From: Stictocephala bisonia
Lineage: Eukaryota > Arthropoda > Insecta > Hemiptera > Membracidae
Assembly (NCBI GenBank): GCA_035578905.1
Contig: JAQJVL010001197.1
Span: 1 to 64,000, forward strand
Length of the DNA: 64,000 nucleotides
Reading direction: 5' to 3'
Positions 48,411 to 60,992 of this stretch are shown in pieces. Numbering within the stretch: position 1 is the first letter of the stretch; each line of letters opens with the position of its first letter. The notes under the pieces were generated by a model that was given only the letters and a program-made list of their open reading frames with translations, made no database searches and was not told where the DNA came from. Made by a program: the position numbers and the translations under genes.

Positions 48411-49312
48411 TTATGAAACTGGCCACTTAAGCCTAAGGTCTAAGATTATAAATAAATCTAACAATTTCAACACTATGAAAATTCAAACATTCATATATTT
48501 CAAATTATTTAAGATGACTTGGGGCATTAAATTATTGTAAGTTGTAGAAAAGTATATAGTACAAGTGAACGTGGCACAACAGAAATATATTACAACTAGA
48601 GGCTTGTAGAGGCAAAAGCCCCTAAATAGATAAAATACAAATGTTGCTGTTAAATATTTAATATATAATATTGAATTATTAACAAGGCATAAAGCCAAAT
48701 CTTTAAAGAAGCTGGTATTCAACTGAACAAACCAGTGTTTACACATGGGCAACTTTGTTTGAGTTTTACAAAACTATTAATTTGGGTATAAAGAATTAAC
48801 AGCTGGAATATTGCATTTGTCTTATTAACAACTGAAATATAAATATTATTACCAAAATCTAAAACACACAAAAGTTAGAAACCTTCTTGCCATAAGATTA
48901 ACATGGGAACTTTGAAAGCTAATTGGGCAAAGCCCTTAAGGTGAATCACAAAACTTTTATTTTTCCTGCCATCTACAATATCGGAGCTTTAAAATGAGCC
49001 ATTTCCGAAGGCCGTAGTTGAAGTATAACGCTTAAAATTTTGATGCAACCGATTTGCCTTACGAAATTAAATATATAGATATAAGCACAAAAATATCATG
49101 CATTTTGTATTTGTATTGTAATATATTTGTGTTGTGTGACATTCACTTGTACTGTATGTGTACCAACACGTATTATGCTAATTTAAAAACTATTTAGAAA
49201 AGAGTAACAAAGTGTAGTCAACTGAACTGAAAAGGCTTTATTCCAGCATTGTTTAATCTAGATAAGTAATTGGAGTTTATTTCCTACTATTGGAACATTG
49301 ACTATTAATCCT

Positions 49313-49675
49313 ACCTTCTGGCATTCCTCATCGCTGCTGAGTTGCAATGTGTTTAGTCAGCGCACTGACATCATCCACTATACAGCTTCATCATGAACAT
49401 TAACATAAAACAACCATTACACACGTGATGGCCACATCTCATGTTCATGCACATACCATTAATTCTATGTGACGACCGTGTTGATGGTATGTGCATGAAC
49501 ATGAGATGTGGCCACCGCGACGGCAGAACCAGATCCGTTTGTTTTATTCATCATGTAGTGTGTAATGGCTGTTTTATGTTACTGCATAGTGCATGCCTGA
49601 TGATGTCAGTGTGCTGTCAAAACGCGTTGCAACTCAGCAGCGATAAGGAACTCTGGCGTACTCTTCTGCCAGGTA
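49313..49675. mobile_element. Long foldback element in a mim intron
   Basis: Nearly the whole unit is an imperfect palindrome. Matching pairs are ATCGCTGCTGAGTTGCAA with TTGCAACTCAGCAGCGAT, and GGCCACATCTCATGTTCATG with CATGAACATGAGATGTGGCC. The centre is only about 30 bp (49470-49490). The 94-codon plus frame at 49441-49725 is a by-product. Confidence 0.85.
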
Positions 49676-50142
49676 CGATTATTATTACTAGAAAAATAGT
49701 TTTTAAGAACACGAGGTTGTATTAGTATTCGTACCAATTTATAATATTCACTCGATTACTATAATGAATTTTCTTCTCTTTTAGTTTTTTTATGGAAAAG
49801 TAGAACCAACTTTTCTGCCCCAAACTAATATGCTAATACTTTTAAGTTAAACTCATTATTGGTATTTGAACAAAAATCACCAACAAGTTTTTTTTTCAAA
49901 ATAGAAACTTAACGATTTCTTTTCAATCCCAAAAATTAAGTCAAAACTAAGAAAATTAGAACACTAGTCAGTGCACTGATCGAAACTTAAGATTTAGAAG
50001 AAACTTTTATTTTGAGTATAATGCACATTACATTATTGCAGAATTTAAATAACAAAATAATAGTTATGAGGCAACTAGACAAATTCAAACTAACTTGACT
50101 GACTTTCCTAAATTTACTAATAAAAAACTAAAAAATACCTTC

Positions 50143-51029
50143 TTAACCCTCTCTCTGTTATGGTTCGTATTACGAACCATTAAAACGGCCGCGTGTATGT
50201 TAAGGTTCGTATTACGAACCATTTTGCAGCGCTACGCTAAAATGATTCTCGTGCGATTACGAAACGTCCGATCGAAATAAGAGTATACTCGTTTTAAAGA
50301 TCGAAAACAGCACTACATTTTCATATATATACATGCTGTAATTGGTCGAATTTTAGTTTAGTTGTCTTTGGTCAAAGTATGCGTCAAGTTTAGTATGATT
50401 CGTGTCAGCTGTCAGTAATGAGGTTTGTTGGAGTTGTTTACATTTCTGTTTGTGTTTAGTGAAAATGGATCCTAATTTCGCATTGTTTCAATAACATTGT
50501 TTATAATAACAATAATAATAACACAAACATTGTTTCAATAAATTACAACACTTTTGGAGGCCAGTAAGGGTGGGAAGAAAAAGGAAGCTGACAAATGATG
50601 ACACATCAGACTAAAATATCGATGAAAAATAATGTACATAGTTGTGTTTATTTACCTAACTTTTTTTCCTTTGATAGTATTGCTAAACATGTGTATATAT
50701 TTTTAATCTACATTACATTTCTAACAACTTGGCTATCTTGAATTTTTCATTTCTTCAAAAACCATATGTGCTAACTGAGCCAGAACTTATAAAATATAAA
50801 TTTATAAATATTTTTTTATGTTTACTTCTCAACACCTTCGAAACCAATCAAGGTAAGGACTCAAAATATATTTCATATTATAGAGCATGTTTTCGTGAAT
50901 AAAATGGTATACAATAAGTTTTAGTTACTGCTACATTTATATATCATAGTAATTTTTATGTAAAACCTTGCAAAATCGTAAAAACAGTGTAACATTTTAG
51001 GGTTATTAGTGCAACAGTGGGAGGGTTAA
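50143..51029. mobile_element. piggyBac-like non-autonomous element with TTAA target sites
   Basis: The left end is TTAA then CCCTCTCTCTGTTATGG. The right end is CAACAGTGGGAGGG then TTAA. The termini are imperfect inverted repeats inside a duplicated TTAA. The interior lacks a transposase. Near the left end are two copies of the perfect 17-bp palindrome GGTTCGTATTACGAACC (50162-50178 and 50204-50220), which could be transposase or host-factor binding sites. Confidence 0.68.
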
Positions 51030-51539
51030 ACTTTAATAATAAAAAATAATTAATATTATAAAAGTGATCAGGGCATCTGCAAACTTACCTGAAAATGTAA
51101 GCCCTCTAAACACAAAAACATATAAAATGTACAACAATGCCCTTTTTAAGGCGTTTAAGGAGGGACTTCATTTCATCTGTTACTAGGCTTGTAGTAGAGA
51201 GTTTGACAGAACATTTCATAATATTACTTTACAGCATATAAATACAAACATAAAAAGAAAACTATGTTGTACTCTTTGCACCCTTAACACCTGCAATCCA
51301 CCCAGTTACAAAAAATGAGCATATCAGTCTAACTTCAAGAACCTAAACTAGATTTTTCAGTATTATAAAAATTTTTTTACTTGTTGGGATTAATGCATCT
51401 TTTTCAAGACCTTTCTCAGGCAAGTTTGCTGACACTATATCTCCCATTATATTAATTCTTGGCATGTTTTGCTAAAAATTAACCTCAAAATAATTTATTA
51501 ATGAGGATATAGGTGAGCAAGGATAATCAAGTGAAGTAC

Positions 51540-51626
51540 CTGCAGTGGAGAAGGGGCGACGACGCAGGTCAGGGTTAGTCCGGGGGAGCGTGCAATACTT
51601 GTTAGCTGCCAAATCACTACTCATCT
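51540..51626 (-). CDS. mim: mim exon: short Arg-rich linker
   Basis: An 87-bp exon between a GTTGGTAG acceptor and a GTACTT donor. It completes a Glu codon from the exon at 55161-55269, then encodes MSSDLAANKYCTLPRTNPDL and RRRPFSTA, and passes one base to the terminal exon. The phase fits both neighbours exactly. The YCTLPR and RRRPFST motifs look like phosphorylation-rich linker. It is too short to carry a fold. Assignment rests on the splice and phase match and on the contrast with AT-rich surroundings. Confidence 0.8.
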
Positions 51627-53104
51627 CTACCAACACATACGTGCAAGGTCACACACAGGCAGGAGACATGATAATTACAATGAAGCAAACATGTAGATGA
51701 ATCAGCTTTTCACAATTCTAAAGGCTCTACAGTAAAACTAAATTAAGTATTTAAGAACGAGTAAATACAAAAATTGTAAGAAGTCTCTAAAACATTGGCT
51801 AACATTTGTAAATCAGGCATTAGTACCTGGTATACTTCAATACCATAATACTAGGGGTAATTATATAGAACACGGACCTTTACTAACAATGACATGAAAC
51901 GAATATTTTTATCAATAAGTTACTTTACTAAAAAGCTGATTTCATCCACTAATATACAAATGGAAATATGATATAAATGGAGGGATTGATTAAAGTTATT
52001 CTATTAGAGAAATGTATATATTAATTAATAAGAATGAAAACATGATAAAAATTGTGCAGACATTTTTATTATACTGATATTGTAACCCAATGGAAATGAA
52101 TAATTATGAATGGAAATTAATTATGAGGTTTACAACATCTAAGAGTTAGAAGTAAAGTTAATGAGACATAATATAATAAATTGATAATTTTGATTAACGT
52201 TTTCAGATTAATTCCTTTTAATTATTCCTTTATTAATGATTAGTACATTTCGCATTACATTTACATAAAATAGAATAATGTGTAACATTTGTGAAACTGG
52301 AAACACCAGAAACAATGTGCCTTGGGAACAGCTAATCAATCATACACAATAACAGTATAAAAGAAAATATATGTTTGATTAATGTGTTTTGGTATATTGA
52401 TATTCAGCAGTCTTTGACTTGAAGTATTCAACTAGTCAAGATGATTCTTAAAACCATAAAAATAAATACAATTACAGAAGGAACCACTAAAATTACAATA
52501 TATCAGATTGGTGTTTTTATTTTTATACTTTCAAAGACCTAACCTATTGTTAACCTACTTCAATAATTTCAGGTAAATTAGCTAAAATGTTAACTCCTGA
52601 ATTAATCTGTAGGACTACACTTCCCAATCAAATATCCTTAATATTAATTAACTAAACCTGTTCAAAGTTGTACATATCAAATTTGAGCATACATCAAGGT
52701 TTGACATAATCACAAACAAATCGTTATGGCCCAACATGTAAATAATGTTTATGTAGGTGGGTGACATAGCACCTTGTACACAACTTTATTAAGTACTGTC
52801 AATTTCTATATTTTAACAGTTCGATTTCGTTAGGTCTCTGATTACTTCTTCAAAATGTTTTTCGTTTATGAATGCCTTCATATGTTGTTTGCTTTATTTA
52901 TGCAGTAATATACCTAATTTACTTTCTCTTTATGTCCCAAGTTAATATTTTTTATTAATAATTTTATTTGTAATGATTAATTTTGATCAGAGTTGGTGTA
53001 AACATTTGTCAATAAAGAGCATTTTTTACTGCCCATACTACAGTACAGCCTCGTTATCCGACATGCTGTTATTCAACATTCCGTTTCAACCGACAAACCC
53101 GTCC

Positions 53105-53165
53105 CAACACACAGTACGTGTATGGGCGGGTGGTTGGGTCAACACCACAATACGTGTATGGGTAC
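53105..53165. repeat. Two-copy relict of the TACGTGTATGGG minisatellite
   Basis: CACAGTACGTGTATGGGCGG and CACAATACGTGTATGGGTAC occur about 36-40 bp apart. This matches the array at 2820-3410, about 50 kb away and in another gene. Confidence 0.75.
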
Positions 53166-53989
53166 TTTATGACACTTTAAATGTTACGATATGATCATTA
53201 TTACAACCGAATAATTAAAATAGAAACCCATGTTTTGGGCGATTTTTTTGTGGAGCAAGTTGTTACAACGGGGATAAATAGGCTCACATGTAATTCTTTA
53301 CTTCTTATGAAAGTTTTAGTTTTCCTTAGTATATAAATGTTATTCATCGATTATTTTTTGATCAGCGATATTGTTGTAATGGATGCCTAAATCTATTGCA
53401 ACCTCCAACAGATTTAGGTTGTAAAAACGTCTGATTTTCCGAGATAGTCGGGACTAGAACTGACTTTTATACACTAAAATTGGTTAATTTGTCACAGAAT
53501 TTGATTGTGTAATATGTGAATTACGTAACAATGCAATACAGCAATAAGAAACTGGTCAGCTAATGTATTTTTGAATGAGCAGATTCAGTAATTTTGTTGC
53601 CTACTCTTCGATCTTACGTTCAGTTTTAGTGTGGTTTGTACAGTGTGAGTGGAGCGTTCAGTGCTTCTATGAAGTGTATTTTTAGATGAAGCAGATGAAT
53701 GAATGAAGCAGCAAGATGAAGCTTCCAGCTCTGATATTGTATTTATGAAGAAATGGCGTAATATTGCAGCTAAGAAATAAAATTATTCAGGCAAACAAAT
53801 GATAATAAAAAACTTGTTTGCAAAATCCTAAATTACTCTTATTAAATTAAATAAGTAATACAGTAATTTTTATCTGTATAAAGTTCATTTATAATTATTT
53901 AATTTTATATTTAGTACATTTTCTTCATTTACCTTTCATTTTAGGTATCGTTACATAACCTAAAATGACGCAATATGTAGTTTTGTAGG

Positions 53990-54690
53990 ATATTAATAAG
54001 TCACAGCTGAATCATGGATATAGATATGTAAGATGATGATAAGTCAGAGCTGTATGGTGGATATATATTTTGTATGATGATGGTAAATCAGAGCTGTTTG
54101 ATGAGATATATTTTGTAAGATGATAAGTCAGATCTGTATGATGGATATATATTTTATAAGATGATGGTAAATCAGAGCTGTTTGGTGAGATATATTTTGT
54201 AAGATGATATAAGTCAGAGCTGTGTGGTGGATATATAATATTGTAAGATGATGGTAAATCAGAGCTGTTTGGTGAGATATATTTTGTAAGATGATATAAG
54301 TCAGAGCTGTATGGTGGATATATAATATTGTAAGATGATGGTAAATCAGAGCTGTTTGGTGAGATATATTTTGTAAGATGATAAGTCAGATCTGTATGAT
54401 GGATATATATTTTATAAGATGATGGTAAATCAGAGCTGTTTGATGAGATATATTTTGTAAGATGATATAAGTCACAACTGCATGGTGGATATATATTTTG
54501 TAAGATGATGGTAAATCAGAGCTGTTTGGTGAGATATATTTTGTAAGATGATAAGTCAGATCTGTATGATGTATATATTTTTTATAAGATGATATAAGTC
54601 ACAGCTGTATGGTGGATATATAATATAGTAAGGTTATGATAAGTCAAAGCTGTATAGATAATAAGTCAGAGATATATAATTTGTCAATAA
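53990..54690. repeat. Roughly 60-bp satellite with a two-subunit higher-order pattern
   Basis: Two alternating subunits are seen. One carries GATAAGTCAGA(G/T)CTGTATG then GTGGATATATA. The other carries GATGGTAAATCAGAGCTGTT then TGGTGAGATATATTTTGTAA. Together they make a higher-order repeat of about 115-120 bp present about five times, with simpler subunits at the edges. No coding role is seen. Confidence 0.9.
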
Positions 54691-55160
54691 TTGTTTTATA
54701 TTTTGTACTTCCTGATAAAACTTCCTAAATTACACAGTAAAAGATATATTGGATTTTCCAAATCTATGGTTTTTATTATTAGACAATTCATAAACCTTAG
54801 CCAAAATCCCTCTAGCTTCTATTTGATAAATTTCAATATATGAATCTTTCAATTTTGTACAATTTGATCCAAGAATAATTAATTCAAGTTATGATAGTTC
54901 TTAGTCAAACATAAAATGTGCAAATACTCATATTATTTCGAGGAAAATCATTGCTTAGTCTTGATCAGAAATAAGTTAAAAAAGCTTTATTTAAATAAAA
55001 AACTAGATGATAAGTTCCTCTATCAGATTCTAATTGCTAGATATTTGTTCTGTTTCTTTGACAAATGTTTTAATTAGTAACTAAATAAAATAAAAAGAAC
55101 CAAAGTAAATAAAAACAAGCATGACAAATGTAACATGCTCTAAACCAGAAGTTTCGTTAC

Positions 55161-55269
55161 CTTCAGCGTGTGTTGTATTGTCATCTATCGACCCCGGCAT
55201 AGTCTGGCTGCCATAGCCACTGCTTGACTCCAGTGAACTTTCGCTTGTGCTTTCCTGAGCCTCTGTTTG
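55161..55269 (-). CDS. mim: mim exon: Ser-rich segment
   Basis: A 109-bp exon with a GGTTTCAG acceptor and a GTAACG donor. It starts in phase 0 and ends one base into a Glu codon. It reads QTEAQESTSESSLESSSGYG followed by SQTMPGSIDDNTTHAE. The SSSGYGSQT-type core resembles the serine-rich region after the I-BAR domain in MTSS1 proteins, a region known for phosphorylation. This and the exon at 59251 are the main reasons for choosing mim over other WH2 proteins. Some uncertainty remains because linker regions evolve fast. Confidence 0.8.
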
Positions 55270-55619
55270 CTGAAACCGGAGACACTGATAACACTCATAA
55301 AAAATATGTAGAAAAACAAATAAAAACTAAACACCCAACAATAAAAACTTGACGCTCATTAAAAGATAAGTTGCCGACTTTGGTTATATCAGAGTGTACT
55401 GGGGATGAGGAGGGATCAGTAATTGTAGCCGCCCATGTTTATTACAACTTTTTGACTTTCTACAATCTATCTGCTCTATTGATATGTAACATAACAGTAT
55501 ATCCCAGACCTGAAATTTAGTATATTTTACTATTTGTTTGATAACAATTCTCAACCATTGTACATGCCCATTGGTTGGCGGAGGGGGGTTTATCATCACT
55601 GTACATATAAATGTAAAGC

Positions 55620-55950
55620 TAGGCGGGAAGCTTATCTTTATCGTTCATGTATGGTGAGTGGGATGATATTCAAATTTATTGTGATGATAATACAGTAAAT
55701 TAATTTAAATGTCTAAATACTTTTTTGTCTAAATAAACAAATTTTTGTTGGTTAGGAGGGTTGGGCTACCGTTACATGCAAGTGTTTACTGAGTGGGAAT
55801 GTGAGGAATCATTTGATGTACATGTTTGTAGGGTGAGTGGACTAGCCACTGGTAGATTTATGTGTTAGTTGAGTGGGAGATAACAAGTGTTCGTTGAGAG
55901 TTGGCTACTGTTACATTTATGTAAGGGTTCATTAGGTGGGAGTGTGAAGA
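55620..55950. repeat. Degenerate GT-rich repeat in a mim intron
   Basis: Weak, unevenly spaced copies of a phrase like TTACATGCAAGTGTTTACTG then AGTGGGA (near 55650, 55780, 55825, 55875 and 55920). A similar decayed stretch occurs at about 58735-58835. Both look like old relatives of the TACGTG/GGGTGGG family. Confidence 0.4.
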
Positions 55951-58900
55951 AGTGGGTGGCTCATATTATACAGCCAACATTTCAAAAAATGTCTAGGACC
56001 CCTAAGTTTTTTATTACTGACTACAAAAATATTCTGCGAAAATATGAAGATCATATTCCAATTAGAAGACAGTGCTCAAAGGCATATTATATTGAGAATA
56101 AATTAAAATAACAGGATTTTCATATATGGTTCGAATTAATTACAACAGTAGGTAAGAAGTACTATCCTAGTAACATATATAAGATATAGCAACTACAAAA
56201 TATACGAATTTTATATGTAAATGTACTACATGGTTTAAATAGTAAATAATTCTTTGAAGATGATGGCCTTAAACTATCAAGAACTGCATTTTGTCGTCTA
56301 GTTGGAGCAAACTTTCTGATAGCTTCTGCCACTTTGGGAGCAACTGCTTTTCGTCTTCATCATTTGTGAAAAGCTTGTTGAATTACTCAAATAGTGACAA
56401 CCTGCACAGCTAGATCATTACAACTTTGAGACATTTTGTACTTGTTCTCTTTTCATAGAAAAGACAATGCTGATTGCTGCTCCATTCATTTGGGCGTATG
56501 ATAAAAAAGCTTATATTTATATTCAACTTCTCAAACCTGATATTATAATGATCTTTTTGAGACAAAGGTAACCAAAATAGCTAAGTTGGATAAAAATGCT
56601 GACTTTCCTCTTAACTTCTGGTCAGCGGGCTGTACAGGCTCACCCTTAATCTTATTGATAAAAGATAATTTGTCATCATTAGACTCTCTACTTGAAAATG
56701 AACTCAAACCAACTAGTTCATTCAAGTGGTACCAAAGGTGCGGTTTTTTCACAACCTTACTTTTTCAGAATGAATGTATTCATATTTTATGATGTCATAC
56801 CACAGGGATCAATCTGACCAAGGAGCACTTTGGGCCAAATGGGTTTAATCCAGTATTTTACTTACACAAAGGAGCTCCAAACTAGGGGACACCCCTGCAC
56901 GCTACACGTGCCAACCCCGTCATTCGCTGCGCTCGTTACACACCGGCCTTCAGCCAATGACTTTTGACTACAAATAATAGAAGGTTAACTGTATTACGCA
57001 AAATCACAATATTAAATTTATTTACAGCATCTCACTCACATTACTTGCGTTGCTACCTATTTATTAGTATAATTATCTAAAGATATTACTTAGCCTATTT
57101 CAAACGTGTTTATTTAATTTGTTTTTGTTTTACAGGTAAAGATTAATTAGATACATAAAATAAATGCATTAAATTACCAATTAAAACACGCCTACAACCT
57201 TTCCTGGTTTAACATTATGAAAGATCTAACCTCATCAATATTACAAACACCATTGTTTACATTTGAACAGCTGTTACTTTTGGATTCATATAAATCTCTC
57301 TCCATGTTATTCTTATGGCCGAAAAACAAACTGAGGGCTTCCCGTGCCATTAAGGGTGAAAAATTTGAAGAAGTAAGACCTTATTGCACAACTAATAACA
57401 GAGGCAAATTTTTGACACCTCAACCGTTTAAATTAGTTAAGAAATGAAGGAGGAGTTGCGTTGACAAAAACTGCTTCACGTATTATATATAAGGATTTCA
57501 CAGAGTGCTCCAACTGAGATTTTACTTTCTTTATGGATTTGAAACTGCTTTATACATGAAACATGTAAATTATATGCTGTATAATAACTTTGCCATCCAA
57601 GGAGCATGGTGTACTGCATCTGGAACTCTCCAATGAACTTTGTCTGGAGTCTGGCCTAGAGAAAGTAAAGACAGCTCTAATCGACTCTATATCTCTGGGT
57701 TGGTTATTTTTCCTTAAGGCAACTAGTAAAGCATTAACCGCAGATAGTTTAAAATCTTCACTGCCAAGAATATGTTCCAAATGCTGATAATTTTGTTGGT
57801 TGATAAAATACCTATATGCCTTGAATATTTTGAAGAAAGGTATATCATGGGAACTGGAAAGTTTAAAACAGAACGTAAATACTTTGCTTTATGCAATTAT
57901 CTTTTTTTAGAGATGATGGCCTATTCAGCTTTTCATTCGCTTCATCTTTAATTGGATAATTGGACTAAGTTGGTCTGATGAATATTCTTCTGAATTTTAA
58001 AAAGTCACAGTTGGGGACACCAGGGACATGAAACTGAGATTTTTATCTTTTTTCAAGTCTCTTTTGTTCTTTTCATTTTTTTTTCAAGAATTCTTTCTTG
58101 TTTTTATTGTATTCCTTGTCTTCCTATGGTATAATCATTTTCCTTTCTGTCCTTTGATCAAATAAAAACTATGTTTTCATCTACTTTGCACATAGTAAAT
58201 GCTTCAATGTGTGCTATACAAAATATGTTATCAAGTCATTCTTGAAATAATGATTCACTTTTCTTTTAGGCTTAGAATATTCTTGGTTTATTTCATTTGT
58301 GGTAACTGGATTTAATCTAAATATTGATTCTAAATCTCTGATACCTAGCAAATATACAATGTCTACGTGTTGTTGTAGCCATATTTTCACAAAAATCGAA
58401 AGAAAATTACTCAAAAATTTAAACAAACAGTACTCAAAAACTACTTTTAGCATTTTTAATAACATTTTTCATACATTTTCCTTCATTTGTTTCACTAAAA
58501 CAAATAATATAATCCATGACTAGAAATGTTTATTTAAAACTTGAAGAAAATAACGGAATATTCATACTTCATAAGGCGTTGAGCACTGTCTTCTACTGAA
58601 CTAAGGATATTGAAATTTTGGTAAATTAAAACATTTAGCTGAAGTTAAAGAATGAGAGGGTGCCTTGTTTTGTAGGATAAATATGAAATTGTTGGGCCAC
58701 CATGAAGAACCATTATAATCAGTTTTTTGTCAGTGGAAGGTTGACCACTGTTAGATATACATATTTGTTGTGCGGGAGGATTGGTATCATTAGATGTTTG
58801 TTGTGTTCTTTGGGTGGAGATATGGCAACGTTAAGAGTGATGACTTAATTACCAATGCATATGTTGGTATTTTTTATCAGTGTAAATGCCTAATGTGCTT

Positions 58901-59250
58901 AGCACACCTTTTCTTCAACAAAATAGTGAGTGATATTTTAATAAATTGCATTTTTTATTTTTTATTTTTATTGCAAGTTTTATAATATGCATTTTTACTA
59001 TTGTTCACTCAGTAGCGGTTGCCCCCCCAAGAAATTATAGACAATGCTCTCCAATAATGTAACTCTTTATTCCCAATTTGTATATCTTTGCTCCAGTTAG
59101 AGGGGAGGGGGTTAAGTTTCTTTTCAGCCCCCTGTCCAGTAAGTGTTTTAAGCCTGGGTTGGGCGATACTCATCAACACTGTGAATATGCACGTAGCCCA
59201 TAGTTATGATATTATTGTACATGTGTGTATATTTTTGTGAAAACAGATAC
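55951..59250. other. mim intron, possible decayed transposon sequence
   Basis: No exon is seen. Short frames at 56543-57787 are not recognisable. ACTAGGGGACACCCCTG at 56881-56897 is reminiscent of a hAT terminus, but no matching opposite end was found. Confidence 0.4.
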
Positions 59251-59372
59251 CTTTTCTGCATGTGGTTCTGAAGCTACTTCTGGTGGTGGTGGAGGAAAAG
59301 CCATCTCCTGAGCTTTAGAAGCAGCCAAGCTGGCGAGTTCATGCATGTTCACGTACATGGGCTGGGTGGAGC
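59251..59372 (-). CDS. mim: mim exon: Tyr/Ala-rich helix and Pro run
   Basis: A 122-bp exon with a TTTGTTTCAG acceptor and a GTATCT donor. It completes a Cys codon started by the exon at 60993-61226, then reads STQPMYVNMHELASLAASKA, then a Pro run (FPPPPPEV) and an acidic tail, ending in phase 0. The MYVNMHEL motif with its Tyr is a plausible phosphotyrosine/SH2-type site. The phases agree with both flanking exons. Confidence 0.82.
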
Positions 59373-60992
59373 CTGAAACAAAATTCACATTTACTTTACA
59401 CATTTTAAAATATCATGGTTAAGTTTTAGGCATCACAGATTTGTAGCTCTGATAAAATTTTATATTAAAAGTTTTATATAACATTAAAAAATCAACACTT
59501 AAGTTCAACAATTTAAACTCTGATAAAAAATGTCTGCTATTGTTTAAACAATTTACTAACAATTATAAAATAAGAGGAATATAAATATGGACTTATACAA
59601 AATTAAGACAGTACTTTCAAATAGTAATACAATAGTACAACGATTAGCATTTGAAAGTTTAAAATAATTTAACCAAGCTATTGGTTGTTATGTTTTAAGG
59701 CATAAGAAATAAAGACAACACGTTAATAATAAAATCAATTACAAATAACGTAAACTTAAAGATTCCATCCCACTATTATTTCTAATCACATTTAATACAA
59801 TACAGTATTATCTATAACAAGCCACGTCCGAACCGGACATACGATCATGCATATTCAAATAAAATAGTTTTTTTTAAAAGGATTTCTTCAAAACAAATTG
59901 CATTTACTTTGCGAATTCCTAATTAGTTTTATAGAAAGAAATACAAAAAATATTTAGTTTGCAGTTTTTATTTTCACCAAATTTTCAAAACTAGGTTAAT
60001 GTATTCAAAATATCAAAAGCAAACCCAATGGGCAGTAAGATAACGTTTAAAATTACACCTCATACACAACTTTTGGTCAATAAATAAAGAAAAAATATGA
60101 ATTCGCAAATAACATTGTTCTTATGGGATTAAAACCAACATGGCCAACAGTCTCTGCAGACTATTAAAGGGAACTACACTAACGCTCAACTGCAGGCTCC
60201 AAAACAACTGTTTACTAGAGACACAAAATAGAGAATTAGATGAGAAGTCCAGCTGTGTGTATATTAAATCAATGTATTACACATTTATTTATAGTTTGTT
60301 AACTATATGGTTTTTGAGAAAATTGCCATAAGGATTGACAGTTTCACAAGAAATATAATGTACAGCTCTCAGTCTGTCTGACAACCCAAACCTAAGTAAC
60401 TACCATAAAAACCAGCCACTAACCCACTTGGCGTTACTGTTAATTTGTATTTCTGCATTTCCTCGGTCAAGAGGAAAATTACTACAATACACTTCTAGGG
60501 CTCAACCCAAGTTAACATTTTGTGCTTCTTAAATAGGTAGCTCTGGAGTTACAAGTCTCTTGATAGTTTTGTGGGAGAACAGCAATTCACTAAACTCACA
60601 TTTCAATGACCAATATTATGTAGTTTTTATTTTTCATGACTATTATTGTTTCAAATGTTAAACAATCTAATAATACATTTACAGTAAAAACTGTTTGTTC
60701 TACAATGGAAATCAACATAAGTCACAAGTTAATACTAAAACTTTCAGAAACAGTTTACTTTATAGAATGGTTTCCTTTCCTAAGAAATCCTAAAAATAGC
60801 AGTGCATAGTTAGTTGATAACTGGTTATTCTGATGATGTGATACAATTCATTAACAGTTTATATTCACAGATTTTTAGGAAGACATACAATATGAAAAAC
60901 ATTTTTTTATGTATAAAAATGAATTTAACTCATGCATGTGTCTTTGAATTGCTGATTTAGGATTACACTAAACCAAATGGTCATCAACTTAC
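59373..60992. other. mim intron, nothing recognised
   Basis: AT-rich with a GTAAGT donor at its right end (minus strand). No other features are seen. Confidence 0.55.

Larger units (their letters stand above)
47417..51539. other. mim intron containing three mobile elements
   Basis: A 4.1-kb intron on the minus strand, donor GTACTT at its right end and acceptor CTCCAAG at its left. It holds inverted-repeat elements at 48040-48410 and 49313-49675 and a TTAA element at 50143-51029. The rest is AT-rich and featureless. Confidence 0.7.
51627..55160. other. mim intron with satellite and minisatellite relics
   Basis: A 3.5-kb intron. Apart from the repeats at 53105-53165 and 54000-54690 nothing is recognised. 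Confidence 0.6.

Noticed and set aside
49441..49725. 94-codon plus frame
   Set aside because: Formed by the right arm of a long palindrome; no protein features.
56881..58020. hAT-like element suggested by GGGGACACCCCTG and GGGGACACCAGGG
   Set aside because: Both motifs have the same orientation type, no inverse left end or 8-bp duplication was found, and no transposase is recognisable.
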